This document shows, in pieces, positions 25,919-36,650 of a stretch of DNA of 64,000 nt. A program made the position numbers and the translations under genes. The stretch lies in contig JACCIC010000035.1 of assembly GCA_018907035.1 (NCBI GenBank), forward strand, positions 1,302,001-1,366,000, read 5' to 3'. Under the pieces are notes generated by a model. It saw nothing but the letters and a program-made list of their open reading frames with translations. It was not told the DNA's origin and searched no databases. The number at the start of each line of letters is the position of its first letter. Position 1 is the first letter of the stretch. This DNA is from Sycobia sp. Sy_11 (taxonomy: Eukaryota > Arthropoda > Insecta > Hymenoptera > Epichrysomallidae).

Positions 25919-26029
25919 ATGGACAGTAAGGCACAAAATTTCGCCGGTGGAGCGGAAATCGAGCTCACACTTGATAAAATGAAAGCTTCTATCGACGAAT
26001 GGAGAAATAAGCATAGGGAAGTCAAATAA
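25919..26029 (+). CDS. Small unidentified frame or terminal exon
   Basis: From the second of two adjacent ATG codons this frame encodes 36 residues (start MDSKAQNFAGGAEIELTLDK, end in a Lys/Glu/Arg-rich tail) and stops at TAA. The composition is markedly more protein-like than neighbouring frames, with a likely amphipathic helix over the last 22 residues. Upstream lies a T-rich tract ending at an AG, so it could be a terminal exon that begins near 25,914. The frame stays open further upstream through GC-rich DNA, so the true start is uncertain. I do not recognise the family. Confidence 0.25.
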   Translation: MDSKAQNFAGGAEIELTLDKMKASIDEWRNKHREVK

Positions 26030-26093
26030 AATAGTTCGAAACTAATTTGATTACTGATACTTCAGCAAAGCTAATTATATGTAAAATTCCAGC

Positions 26094-26489
26094 GAACGCC
26101 GCGCCTTCTGTTCTGAGGCTGCTTCCCGGGCCGCTGGTCCAATAATGACGAGGTCGCTCTGTCGCAAAGCTATAAAGCAGATCGGGAGCAGAGAAGAGCG
26201 AAAGAGCCTCGGATAGATAACGGAAGAGAAGCTTCGAACGATAAGGACGGAAGTGAGGAAGGCTCGCAAGCCAATGGTACCGATTGGGCCAGCACACCCA
26301 TTGTGTCAAAATGTTTCCGACCCTGAATTCCATTTGAATCCTCAAAAGTCGAATCCACGTGGGAAGTTTTACAAACAGTTAATGAACAAAGCGTGTAACT
26401 TCCATTTGACCTTGACAATGGTAATAAATAATGTCGTATCGTCCTGCCTTTGTTGCATTCCTACTTTAATTAATTTATTAAATGAATAA
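26094..26489 (+). pseudogene. Unidentified frame broken by one TAG
   Basis: This reading frame runs for 131 codons before its TAA stop with a single in-frame TAG at 26,214-26,216. The part after the TAG looks like protein: a basic, helical start, then a Pro/His/Asn-rich segment (PIGPAHPLCQNVSDPEFHLN), then a hydrophobic Cys-rich end. An AG at 26,091-26,092 after an AT-rich tract could be a splice acceptor, and a GTAACT donor-like word lies at 26,395. The stop codon overlaps an AATAAA. It may be a decayed gene, two exons, or chance, because the opposite strand is also open for 107 codons. I recognise no domain. Confidence 0.2.
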
Positions 26490-26502
26490 ACAGGAACGCT
26501 AT

Positions 26503-26522
26503 CCTGATGATAGGTATCAGGA
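26503..26522 (+). other. Perfect 7-bp hairpin
   Basis: TCCTGAT and ATCAGGA form a perfect stem with a 6-base loop just after the preceding frame's stop codon. Its function is unknown; it could be an RNA structure in a 3' region or coincidence. Confidence 0.3.
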
Positions 26523-27100
26523 ATCATCTGCTGCTTGACATTGAAATTTCATATTCCTTTAAATTATATTTTATGTTATCAATCCGATTGAGCAAGAGGA
26601 AATTTGACAGGGATATATTTAAACAAATTCAGAATCCAAAAAAATATATCTGCGCGCAGCAAACATCAGGGCGACCCTGAAACGCTGTGCCCGCCGTGCG
26701 CGCATTATTCCAATTATTACTACAAACGGAGCAGGATCCTGAGTTATATATATATATATATATGCATATACGGGCAAAAGACTCTGAAAGGCAATTTCGG
26801 ACCGCTCACGGTAGAGTCTATAATATTTTGCGGTTAAACGAAGTATTTTTTTTTGCTCGGCCACCCTCCCCGCCTCGTATCTTTTCCATTTTTTCCATCC
26901 ATTTAACTTTCGCCGCGCGCGCGTGCGCGCCCGTTTCTCGTTCGATCCGACTACCGGGCGACTCTCTCGCTCTTTCCCCTTCTCCATCTCTCTTATCTCG
27001 CATACGAGAGTCAGCTCTCGTTATGCTTGCTTTATCTCTCGCGCTGACATGATCTCCGCGGCGGTGGTGCGGCTACATATGCGCGAAAGCTCGGATTGGG

Positions 27101-27120
27101 TATGTATGGATGTATGTATG

Positions 27121-27166
<46 letters not shown>
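27101..27166. repeat. TATG-TA-TG compound microsatellite
   Basis: A TATG-type run changes into a pure TA array and then a TG run. Confidence 0.93.
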
Positions 27167-27421
27167 GATAGATATAGCGGGCGTACGCGAACCCAGCGGC
27201 GAGGAAGAGCAAGACGGGAAAATTCGCGGTATATATGGACTCCCGCCTGTACAGTCGATAGCGAAAGAGGAGCGGGAGGCGGAGTAGAAAAGAGAGGGAT
27301 AGAGGGGGGAGGGATAGGAGCAGTAGGGAAAGACGGAGAATTGAAGAAAAGGACGAGCCACTGCCAATCTCTGCTGCTGAGCTGCATTGCCACGGAGCGG
27401 CGAAGTAATGGAAGCACAAGC

Positions 27422-27424
<3 letters not shown>

Positions 27425-27475
<51 letters not shown>
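27425..27475. repeat. TA microsatellite
   Basis: About 25 TA units with one T-rich interruption at the end. Confidence 0.95.
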
Positions 27476-27483
<8 letters not shown>

Positions 27484-28380
27484 TGTATGGCATTACCGCG
27501 GCGAACTTTTCCCCGCGGAACATTGCGATATTGGTTTCGCAAGCCGCGGCCCGATTGGCTGCTCTTTTTCATCGCTCTCCTGCTCTATACGCGCGCAATA
27601 CGTACAACGAATGCTCCCGTTCTCTTTCTTTCCTCTCCTCATTTCCTTCGCCCGGCTGGCGCACGCGCTCTCGACAACATCGCCCGACCTCAGCCGACTC
27701 CCCTGCACGCATCGACTCTTTAACGATTTATCGCGCTATATCGTTTTTGAGAAAGTCTCGCGAAAGACTTTTCGACACATCCTGCAATGGTAATGGCGTT
27801 TCGCTGTTCTAACATTTATTAACGACCGCGTATTTCCGTTTCGCCTCGCTTCCTTTTTGAAATTATGCGGGCGCGCCGCGGATCAGATTATGAACGCGCA
27901 TCCGCGCGTTCTCTTCCACTTAGACGTCGAAGGGAAATGCCATTCATTGAGCCTCTTCGAGAAAAAATAAATAAAAGCAAATATACCGGAGCTTTTCACG
28001 AATATTTTCTTTTCTTCTTTTTTTGGTTCGATTTTTAAGTCACGCACGGAAGCTGGATCAGCACGAGAATCGAGGCACGAGCGCATCATCAGCAGACGGA
28101 GAGCAGCGAGCCCGGGCGCACCTCCCGAAAGCGAAACCGTGGGACGACGGCGGGACGCGACGTCCGAGATACGTATTCCCGAATCAGGGATCGAAGCTGC
28201 CATTAGCAAGTCATCCGGGGCGTCAAGTGTCAGGAAGCGCGCGCGCGCGCGTGTCATCCTGCCTTGCGTCCGTCCGTGTCTAACTCCACCTCCTCGTCCT
28301 CGTCCTCGACGCGCATGTGCGCGCGTGTTCAGCACAGGTAGGAACAGAGAGACAGACAGATATGGAGTAAAGAGAACGAG

Positions 28381-28386
<6 letters not shown>

Positions 28387-28420
<34 letters not shown>
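28387..28420. repeat. GA microsatellite
   Basis: Pure GA repeat of 17 units. Confidence 0.95.
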
Positions 28421-28423
<3 letters not shown>

Positions 28424-28482
28424 CGTATCGGGAGCGCATTACGCAGGCCGCCGCCGCTTTCCAGGCCGATTATCGCCTCTTT

Positions 28483-28587
28483 CCATTGTGCGTCCCATTG
28501 TTGCACGGCTGCGAGCCCGTCGCTCGTTCGGCTGCCAATACCCGCACATATTGCCGGGACGCTCGAGCTAACTCGGCGACCCATTGT
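28483..28587 (+). promoter_or_regulatory. Candidate Sox-site cluster
   Basis: Three exact CCATTGT words lie in the same orientation at 28,483-28,489, 28,495-28,501 and 28,581-28,587. CCATTGT (ACAATGG reversed) is the high-affinity Sox HMG-box core. The local sequence is GC-rich, so three AT-containing heptamers in 105 bases is more than I would expect. A role as a neural or developmental enhancer is inferred. Confidence 0.3.
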
Positions 28588-28595
28588 GAACGATG

Positions 28596-28840
28596 CTAGC
28601 CTATGTATGTGTATACATGTATACGTGCATGCACGCATGCATACAGTCATACATACATATGTATATATATATATATATATATATGCTTCTACATAGATAT
28701 ATACACACATTATACAGACGTACATACGTACATAAATACATCATATATACATAATACATACATACATATATAGGTATGTATATACTTCTGTGTGTGGGTG
28801 TGTGTGTGTTTATGTGTGTTTATGTGTGTATATACCTGAC
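28596..28840. repeat. Alternating purine-pyrimidine satellite-like tract
   Basis: Almost 250 bases of interleaved TG, CA, TA, ACAT and CGTA units, with palindromic words such as CATGCACGCATG and GTACATACGTAC. It is a compound, degenerate microsatellite rather than a single array, and is the longest near-continuous alternating purine-pyrimidine stretch in the window. Confidence 0.8.
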
Positions 28841-28910
28841 AGCCCAGCAGATATCTGTTTCCGCTAGTTGCCCGGGCCCATTTTCTTCCTCTCCGGCTGT
28901 TTTCTCTGGG

Positions 28911-28911
<1 letters not shown>

Positions 28912-28962
<51 letters not shown>
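28912..28962. repeat. TA microsatellite
   Basis: About 25 TA units. Confidence 0.96.
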
Positions 28963-28964
<2 letters not shown>

Positions 28965-29812
28965 GTATCCCTCTCCCTCTATTTCGATGCCTATCCACGC
29001 GACACCGCGCAGGTGCACGGATGCACGTGCTTGCGTAAGAGCCAGTAATATTCCCTTATATTTGTAACGAACTACGCTCACACGTAGCAACGTAATGCAG
29101 CGTGGACGAATTCGTCTTTTATTTCTTTCCTGAATCTCTATAAAGTAGGCCCGAACGCCGCGAGCCATCGACCATTTAAAAGTCCTTTAAATTTACCTTT
29201 TAATTCTTCTCCGGCTATTGTTCATCCGCGCGGGGGTGCTCTCGACGGGGCGACTGGTGCCTCGAATCGCGCGGTCGCGCAACGCACAAGGTATACAAAG
29301 AGTTTGGGGGGGGGGGAATCGGTATATCGACCTTTCGCCGCTCCCGCCCGCGATCCTGCAACTTTTGCAAAGCTGCAAAATTTTCAGAATGGATGAGAGA
29401 GAGAAAGAGAGAGAGAGGCACCCGCGGGCAGTTATATACCTATACATATATAGATATACGTATATATATTTTTCTTTTTCGCTTTGCCGACTAAAGAGGA
29501 GGCGGAGTATCGTGACAACTGCGCCCGAGCGAGTCAACAACCTGCGGGCATTAACGGCCATTGTTTTCTCCGTTGTGCAGAACCGACGGGAGAAAGGGGA
29601 GAAAAAAAGCAGTACTGGAGGGGGGAGGGAAGGGAGTAGGGTATAACGATAAATTTCGAGCGGAAGCGACGGGCTGTTTCGGTTTTGTCGCTCCGACTTT
29701 TCGTGGAAACGATGGCTGTATGCAGCGCGCGGGCGTCGGGGCACCGCGGCCGTAATACGTGCGGCTCGACAATGCCGGCGAGATCCGCATCAACTGCGCG
29801 GCACGGCCACGG

Positions 29813-29818
<6 letters not shown>

Positions 29819-29868
<50 letters not shown>
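29819..29868. repeat. TC microsatellite
   Basis: Pure TC repeat of 25 units. Confidence 0.97.
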
Positions 29869-29871
<3 letters not shown>

Positions 29872-30110
29872 TCTTTATACGCGCCATCGGCTATCCGCGC
29901 TCTTTTTGCCTTCCGTTTCGCGCCCCCGTGTAAAATAAGGCGGAGATCGACCAATACCCTCGAGTTCCGGGCTTCGTATAATTTAATTGGGCGCTGGTCG
30001 CGGTTTCGCGATTGGTCGAGCGGGGTCCGATTGAGGCGACTACACTTGCCGTAACGCGTCACTATACAGGCACATTGAGATATTACTATGCGGAAACATT
30101 TATGTAGAGT

Positions 30111-30812
30111 ACGCGTAATCAATTGATATTTGTTCCCCAGATTAATGCCAGTGAAGTTTTTTTTTATATATAAAGTAATTCAAAATTTTATGCTTAAATC
30201 TACAACGAATCGAACGTATATGTAAATGGTTTAACCTAATTATTTTGCCAAGGCTTTTTTTCCACTATACTCCGATCGGTAATTTACATCAACCTCAATT
30301 TAATCGATGAAGTAGAACTAGTTTTATGTTTACATTTCTTGCATTTATTACGCATTTACATTACGCTTATTCGGAATTATTATTTCATTCTCTTAAAAAC
30401 AGAAATGTTGTGTAACCAATCGATAAAAGACGCATACGATTATAAAAACACTCGTTTTCTATTCACGCTAGTCGTCCTTACAGCTATTTTTTTTTTTTTA
30501 AATCTATTACCTGTCGCCGCGATAAATAACTCCTGAATACGAGCAGCCTTGAGAAAGGTTAAAAAGTAAACCACGAATGGAATCAATAGCCAGAAGGGGA
30601 GAGGAATCATTGTTTTTGGAAAGAAGCACAATATCTACGGATAGTTGGATCGAGGCGGTCGACACGTAAGAGAAAAGAACGTGAGAGCGGGCGGGGGAAT
30701 ATGACAGCCTCATATGGCAAGAGTATAGACAACGAAACAGGAGGAAATTTGGTGCACGGTATGGGGGACACGGAGAATGCGGTAATGACAGGAAAGCGCG
30801 CAGTCGAACTCA

Positions 30813-30844
<32 letters not shown>

Positions 30845-31640
30845 CCCAGTTAGATAGGCAGCCGACAGAGAATGGAATCCTCCCCCATTTGGTGATCTTT
30901 CGCTTTGTGACTGACTGACTGACTCTATACTGCGGCTGTTGCCGGAGAGAGCGAGCGCGCCCATCATAGAGGGAACCGGGCAAAAGAGCGCGGCATCGGT
31001 CGCCTTATACGCCTCTGCTGAACGCACGGAACTCTGATGCGTGCGACTCTGCCTCTATATGCATATACACGTATATAGACATATATACGAGTATATATAT
31101 ATATGCGTGTATTCGTGTATGTATGTACGTACGTATGTATGTATATGTGTACGTATATAAATGTGTAAAGCTCGAGCGTTTTAAGCTCTCAAAGCTCTCC
31201 TTTGCGCTACCTCTCGACTTGGCTCGATCGACGCGCGGGCACCGCACCGAATCACTGTCGTCGGGGCTTTTACCGGGGACATGAAAAAAAAAGAAAAAAA
31301 AAAAACTATATACCTGAAAGCACACACTAGACCGTCGAACTTTAAAAGCGAAATAGCATTGTCATCCCGTGCGCGTTCGAATTTCAGCTGCTCCGCTTTC
31401 GCGCTGAAAGTCACTTCAGAAGTATTAGCGGACTTTTCTATTTTAGCAGGTATTGGACGGGACGGGACGGGGCGGGAGTGGGGGAGGGAGGGCAGTAGTT
31501 GAATCCACCGGCCGTTTAATGATCTTTCTCAAAACGCGCTTTTCAGACCAGATATTGCCAGACCGGGCGCTCTCCGCCGTTTTTACCGTATATGCTTTTC
31601 CTTCGGTTCGTTGCCCCCCGCGGAAATTCTGTTTTTCACG
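30111..31640. other. Mixed block with TA and TATG repeats
   Basis: AT-rich to 30,540, then mixed. It contains a TA array at 30,817-30,844, a GACT tetranucleotide run at about 30,906-30,923, and degenerate TATG/TACG repeats at about 31,060-31,165. No supported gene. Confidence 0.5.
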
Positions 31641-34440
31641 ATTCACTGTATGTACTAGTACTTATTGATTCGTATGAAAATTTATGCTTTATAACGAAAC
31701 TAATATTAGAAATACCGTTGTAAATGAATAATTTTTTATAACTAGTTGAGTTTTATTAAACAAACAGTTATTGGGTAACAAGTTTCTTATATACGCATTA
31801 CGTCATAACTTATTAAATAATATTTTAATTCACATTTTAATTCATATTTTAGCTTTTTAAATATTTAATTTATTATCTAATAACGAACTCAATAATATTA
31901 TTTTTCATCAATCCAATATTGATAAAGATTAATTTTTATAGATATTATTTATTCTTTCGATTCAATTTTCAATACTAAAAATAAAATAATTGGTTTTTTA
32001 TATTGCAATAATACATTTTTTTAATAAATAATTTATCAGCTTTATTTAAAAGATGTTAATTTTAAAAGCAGCATAAGTCCATTTTATCAGGATTTAGTTT
32101 AAATTGACATACAACTATTAACAAACACAAATAAACATTTGTTGATTTTATCCAGAAATCGTATTCGGCATAATGTGTAGTTGGAAATGGAAAAATAACA
32201 TATCTATATGATATTAATGTTATTACATCATTGTTTCTTCGATACCAAACTTATAGTCCTATCGAATATAACGTATCTTATACATTATATTAAATGCAGT
32301 GTATGATATAATATAACTAATTATATTAATAATTATTACAAATTAACGATTGATGAAAAATTATATATAATTGAATAAAATATTAAATTAGCATTCGACT
32401 TTCTTTCGGAATATATTTAAATTTCTTTCACTTTTTGATATACACTTTATCTCATGATATAAAAATTACAAGATTGTCATAAAAATTATTAATATTTCAG
32501 TGCATATGCAGTTTTTAATAATTAGTGATCGCGCATCTGGAACGTCTCCAAGCATCAGAACATTGACAAAATGAAGAAACGAAAAGAATAATCCGTCTAT
32601 TTGTAGGTATCGGTAGTGCATACAGGAAAGCGGCGAAAATCGGACGAAATTCAACGGTAAAATTCACGATCTTTTCCTGCCCGATTCCTTATACGCAACA
32701 ATGACTGAAACAATTAATATCTAAGCATTCAGATTTATAATTTAAATTCCCATCATCTCTCGAACATTCAGCTTCCCAATAATCCTACGATGTAGGGTCA
32801 TTTTTTCCTTTTGAACATTCGGAATTATTGTAATTCTCCTTTGCTGGCGACTATAAGACACCGTAATCGATTAAAAAGTATAGCATTCAACTCGTACATA
32901 AGTTTTTTTTTTTTTCAACTAGAAGCGATCACCGCGAACTATTCGTCGGCTTTCATATGATAGTCGATGCGTATCTTGTGAGACTCACATCCCTGGCTTC
33001 GCTCGGGCGCAAATGTTTCACTGGAAAAAAATATAAATCAACTTATCAGGCACGTTGGCAACTCATTTACGGCGATTGCGCCTCGTGAAAAAAAAATTCT
33101 CTTCACATGCTCGTTACATAATAGACTATTGTAAAATTTCTGGGTCGTATAAACTTTTCCACAGGCCCCTTTAGAGAAACGCCTATAATATAGATATTAT
33201 TATCTGTATACCCTATACATCATAATATATAAACAGAGATTCCGCATTAGCTAATAGTTGTTCGTATGTACGTACATTTCAGCGTCTTTATCTATATACA
33301 CGGAGAACATGGCTTACCTCACAAGTAGAAATTCTTACTACAACGAGGCTTCCTATAGTGATTTTATTCCTATACCACTCCTGTGTACTTTACAGATATT
33401 ATAATTATGTTTTGTCATATATAGTGATATTCGTATATTACTATTTGTCTATTATTAATAGTATTTTGCTCTTCCATTGAAAAAAGCAGATTAAGACAAT
33501 TGACCCCCAATCAAGGGTCTGAGGAATGATTATATATATTTTAGTTCGAGTCTATGTAAAAATGCCATGTTTATGATCACTCTGATATTTGCAATCAACA
33601 AATACACATCCGCACAGAACTATATTTCGTAAATCAATCTTATAGTTACCCAATAAGCTACGGTAAATTTGACTATTATTCCTTCTACAAAAGCAATACT
33701 GAAATTACGATCTTTTCATTATCCAATGAAAATCATACTTTGAAATAAGAAAATTACGTACTAACCTTCGCATTATTAAAGAGGTTCTTTAAAACGACGT
33801 TATCGAGACGTTGATTAAAATGAAATTCAATAAACGGAAATGGAGAGGCTTGAAGACGGACCTCGAAGACAATCGGTTAAAAAGTAAAAACGCAGGGATA
33901 GCAGTGACACGAAATGGCCATAGAAGATTCGGATCGGCGAGCGCGCGGATCATCCACGCGTGGAGGCCTCAGCTGTCTGCCAGTAGCCTGCAATTACAAT
34001 GCGTCGGTCTCAGGGGCACTCGCTTTACTCACTTATTCACTTACCCGCTTGACAAGTTGCGCACTTACTTTCATATACTGTGTCTATATATATATATTCA
34101 TTCACATGTATACCACATGTGCAACTCATGTGCGTGTGCTCTTTCGTGCTTTTGCTCTTTATTTTTCTTTTTTGTTGCGCGCATCTCATTAAGTAAGGTT
34201 TATTTAGATAGAGGGCGAATTCGTATTACATATGTAGTATTATTATTAAAAAAAAAAACAAAAAAAAAAACAGAAATTATATTTTTTAATATGAATTCAC
34301 AATTCGTTTAAAGAAACTGTAAGCTTTTCAAGAACTGGAAATTGAGAGTATCCAAATATATATTATTGAATACTGAAAATAATATACATCGGAAGAGTTA
34401 ATCCAATCCGTATTCGACCAGTCATAATTTACCAACGATA
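31641..34440. other. AT-rich block, possible spliced transcript on minus strand
   Basis: 2.8 kb of AT-rich DNA. In its middle, 32,640-33,330, the minus strand shows several consensus-like splice words: a donor GAG|GTAAGC near 33,319, a T-rich acceptor ending CAG near 33,026, GTGAGT near 32,990 and a TTTCAG acceptor near 32,709. The short segments between them read open in part but do not join in one frame with all sites used. The plus strand has an equally plausible 60-codon reading after a poly(T)-TAG near 32,921. I therefore call no exon. Confidence 0.25.
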
Positions 34441-34870
34441 TTATTTGATCGAACGCGCCCCTTTCGCCGAGCCTAGTAGCGAGTGAGGCCCAGGAGACAC
34501 GCTTCGTCGTGCAGAGGAGCGCAAAACGTCTAAGCCAAAGTAACAGAGAAATAAAACGAAATCGCGAATTCGAGCGTGCGGATAACGAGTGCGACAAAAT
34601 TAACCCGGATCTCGACTGGGCGTGGGGGCATAGGAACGCGTACACAATCGGCGCACGACTATCCGATGCGCTCTCTCACGCGCTTTAATAATTTCCTGCG
34701 AGTTCGCACTTCTGTCGCGCCCGCCTCCTTCGCCTTCCCCATTCCTTCCCGTACGCTCTCGCGAGTCGTCGTCGTCGTCGTCGCCTCATCTTTTTATTGT
34801 TGTTCCTGCGCGTTCGACGACAGCAGCCAGGCGTGACGCCGCACGGCCAAGCGTCGGGGCCATCCCATCA

Positions 34871-34871
<1 letters not shown>

Positions 34872-34922
<51 letters not shown>
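34872..34922. repeat. TA microsatellite
   Basis: About 25 TA units. Confidence 0.96.
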
Positions 34923-34926
<4 letters not shown>

Positions 34927-35141
34927 GCGAGCGCTCAAGAAAACAGAACTTATCACGCGAGCATCGAACGTACTATATATATATACATATAAAGTGCGCC
35001 CGTAATTTCCCGAGGGTGATTCGAAGCGCGCCTGCGCGCGATCAGCGGGCATGAAGCATCGGAAGCTCGCACAGCGGCTTGCCCCTACCGCGCATATATA
35101 CCATATATCTACACACAGAAACACAGACATTGGTGCATGCC

Positions 35142-35148
<7 letters not shown>

Positions 35149-35183
<35 letters not shown>
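35149..35183. repeat. TG microsatellite
   Basis: Seventeen TG units; produces Val-Cys frames. Confidence 0.96.
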
Positions 35184-35186
<3 letters not shown>

Positions 35187-35520
35187 ATATAAGCAGAGCA
35201 CAAGAACATATTCGCTATCGCTGCACTCAGTGTATGCGTGTGCGGCGAAGATGGCATCTCGCTTGCGCCCAGGACGTTCCTTTCTCGCGGCTTATTTTCA
35301 TTTCGTTACTTCCTTTCGATTATCTCGCTCCGTCCTCTATTAATCAGCCCGACAGTCGCGCAGCCCGAGCCCTTCTCGGGCCCCGTCGGGCTCTTAATGA
35401 CGCGAGCACGTCGCTCGGCCCCGTAATAAGATCGACCATAAAGATCGCCCGCGCACGGGAGCGTCTGATTTCTCGGAGAAATCACGAAATGCTCTCTATA
35501 CATATACATATGTATAAATA

Positions 35521-35524
<4 letters not shown>

Positions 35525-35551
<27 letters not shown>
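35525..35551. repeat. TG microsatellite
   Basis: Thirteen TG units flanked by TATG-like and TACA-like words. Confidence 0.93.
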
Positions 35552-36650
35552 ACACATACATACGTATAGGTATGTGTGCGCGAAACCTTAGCTGCGCAAC
35601 GACGCGAACAATGCCGGGAATAATAAACCGCGGGGCCCGACCGCGACGCTGTCCCCGATGCGCTTTCCTCCTTTTTTTTTAACGTCCCGCTCGATTGGTT
35701 CGCCCTCTTCCCGACGTTCCCTCCGCACTCCAGCGATCGCTGCCCTCTCCTCCGTCGCAGCCGCCACTCGCTCGCGAATCTTCGAGATACTCGTGGACCC
35801 GAAGCATTGTCCCGCCTTCCGTGGTGAGAATCACGTCGCCGGGGACGAAATCGACGCGCGCGCGCCGCCCGGGAGTCGGCTCCGCGCGTATCCGGTGCGG
35901 GCAACGGCAATTAATAACTCGGCGCGCGGAGACCCATTAATGCCATTGTTCAGAGACGCGTGACGAGGGCGCGAGCACTCGTGTCCCCCTCCCCCCTTCC
36001 GCTCGCTCGGGCCGCGCGTACACACACGCATACGTGTATCCGCGCGCGGGAGAGAGTAACGCGGAGAGAGAAACGTTGGGCGCGCGCTCGGCGGGGCCGG
36101 ACAGGTGCTGCCACCTCGAGCGCGACGGACGTAATCGGCCCGGGCGATCGAATCGGCGGCCGATCGATGGGCTGGACACATGGGACGATGGTGGGTTGGA
36201 TCGAAAGGCGCCCTGCCGCCGCCGCCGCCGCGGCCGCGCTCGTTAGTGCATCGAGCCGGTGGATGTGCGATCTCTATCGAGGAGGGCCGCGCCGCCGAGA
36301 GCGTCTTATTGCGCGCCCTCATCAGCGACCTAAGTGCGTACAAGCACACGAGGCCGCCTCATTTGCATTTTCGCGGCGGCGGCGGCGGCGGCGCGGCGCG
36401 CGTGCGAGCGCATGTGGGGCGAGCGATCGATACGCGCTTTCCTCGCGTATATATACCAATCGAATGTGCCCGGAATATTTTAACCGCGCCGGCAGCAGGC
36501 TGCATTTTATTTCGAGGCTATCAACAGAAAATTTTACGGCCTTCGAACGTAGATAGAGGCCCGGGCGGCAGGAACGGGCTTCGACCAAAGTTTCTTGCGT
36601 GCTCTATTAGACTCGCGTTTCTAAACTGGCGCTAGTTTGTATCCAGTTTT

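Larger units (their letters stand above)
26523..28385. other. GC-rich block with TA arrays
   Basis: AT-rich to about 26,640, then GC-rich with TA arrays at 27,101-27,166 and 27,425-27,475. Frames of up to 227 codons cross these arrays and contain Tyr-Ile repeats; they are artefacts. The minus-strand 280-codon frame reaching 28,725 crosses three microsatellites and shows no domain. Confidence 0.5.
28841..30110. other. GC-rich block between two large repeats
   Basis: GC-rich DNA carrying the TA array at 28,912-28,962, a poly(G) run at 29,306-29,316 and the TC array at 29,819-29,868. A CCATTGT site lies at 29,559-29,565. Frames here are GC or repeat artefacts. Confidence 0.5.
34441..36650. other. 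GC-rich block with TA and TG arrays
   Basis: CpG-rich DNA with the TA array at 34,872-34,922 and TG arrays at 35,149-35,183 and 35,525-35,551. A GCC-rich stretch lies near 36,210-36,240. The octamer ATTTGCAT is at 36,361-36,368. Frames of up to 198 codons on both strands are GC artefacts. Confidence 0.5.

Noticed and set aside
27883..28725. 280-codon minus-strand frame, the longest in the window
   Set aside because: It crosses a TA array, a GA array and GC-rich DNA. The peptide is made of repeat translations and Arg/Ala-rich stretches with no domain.
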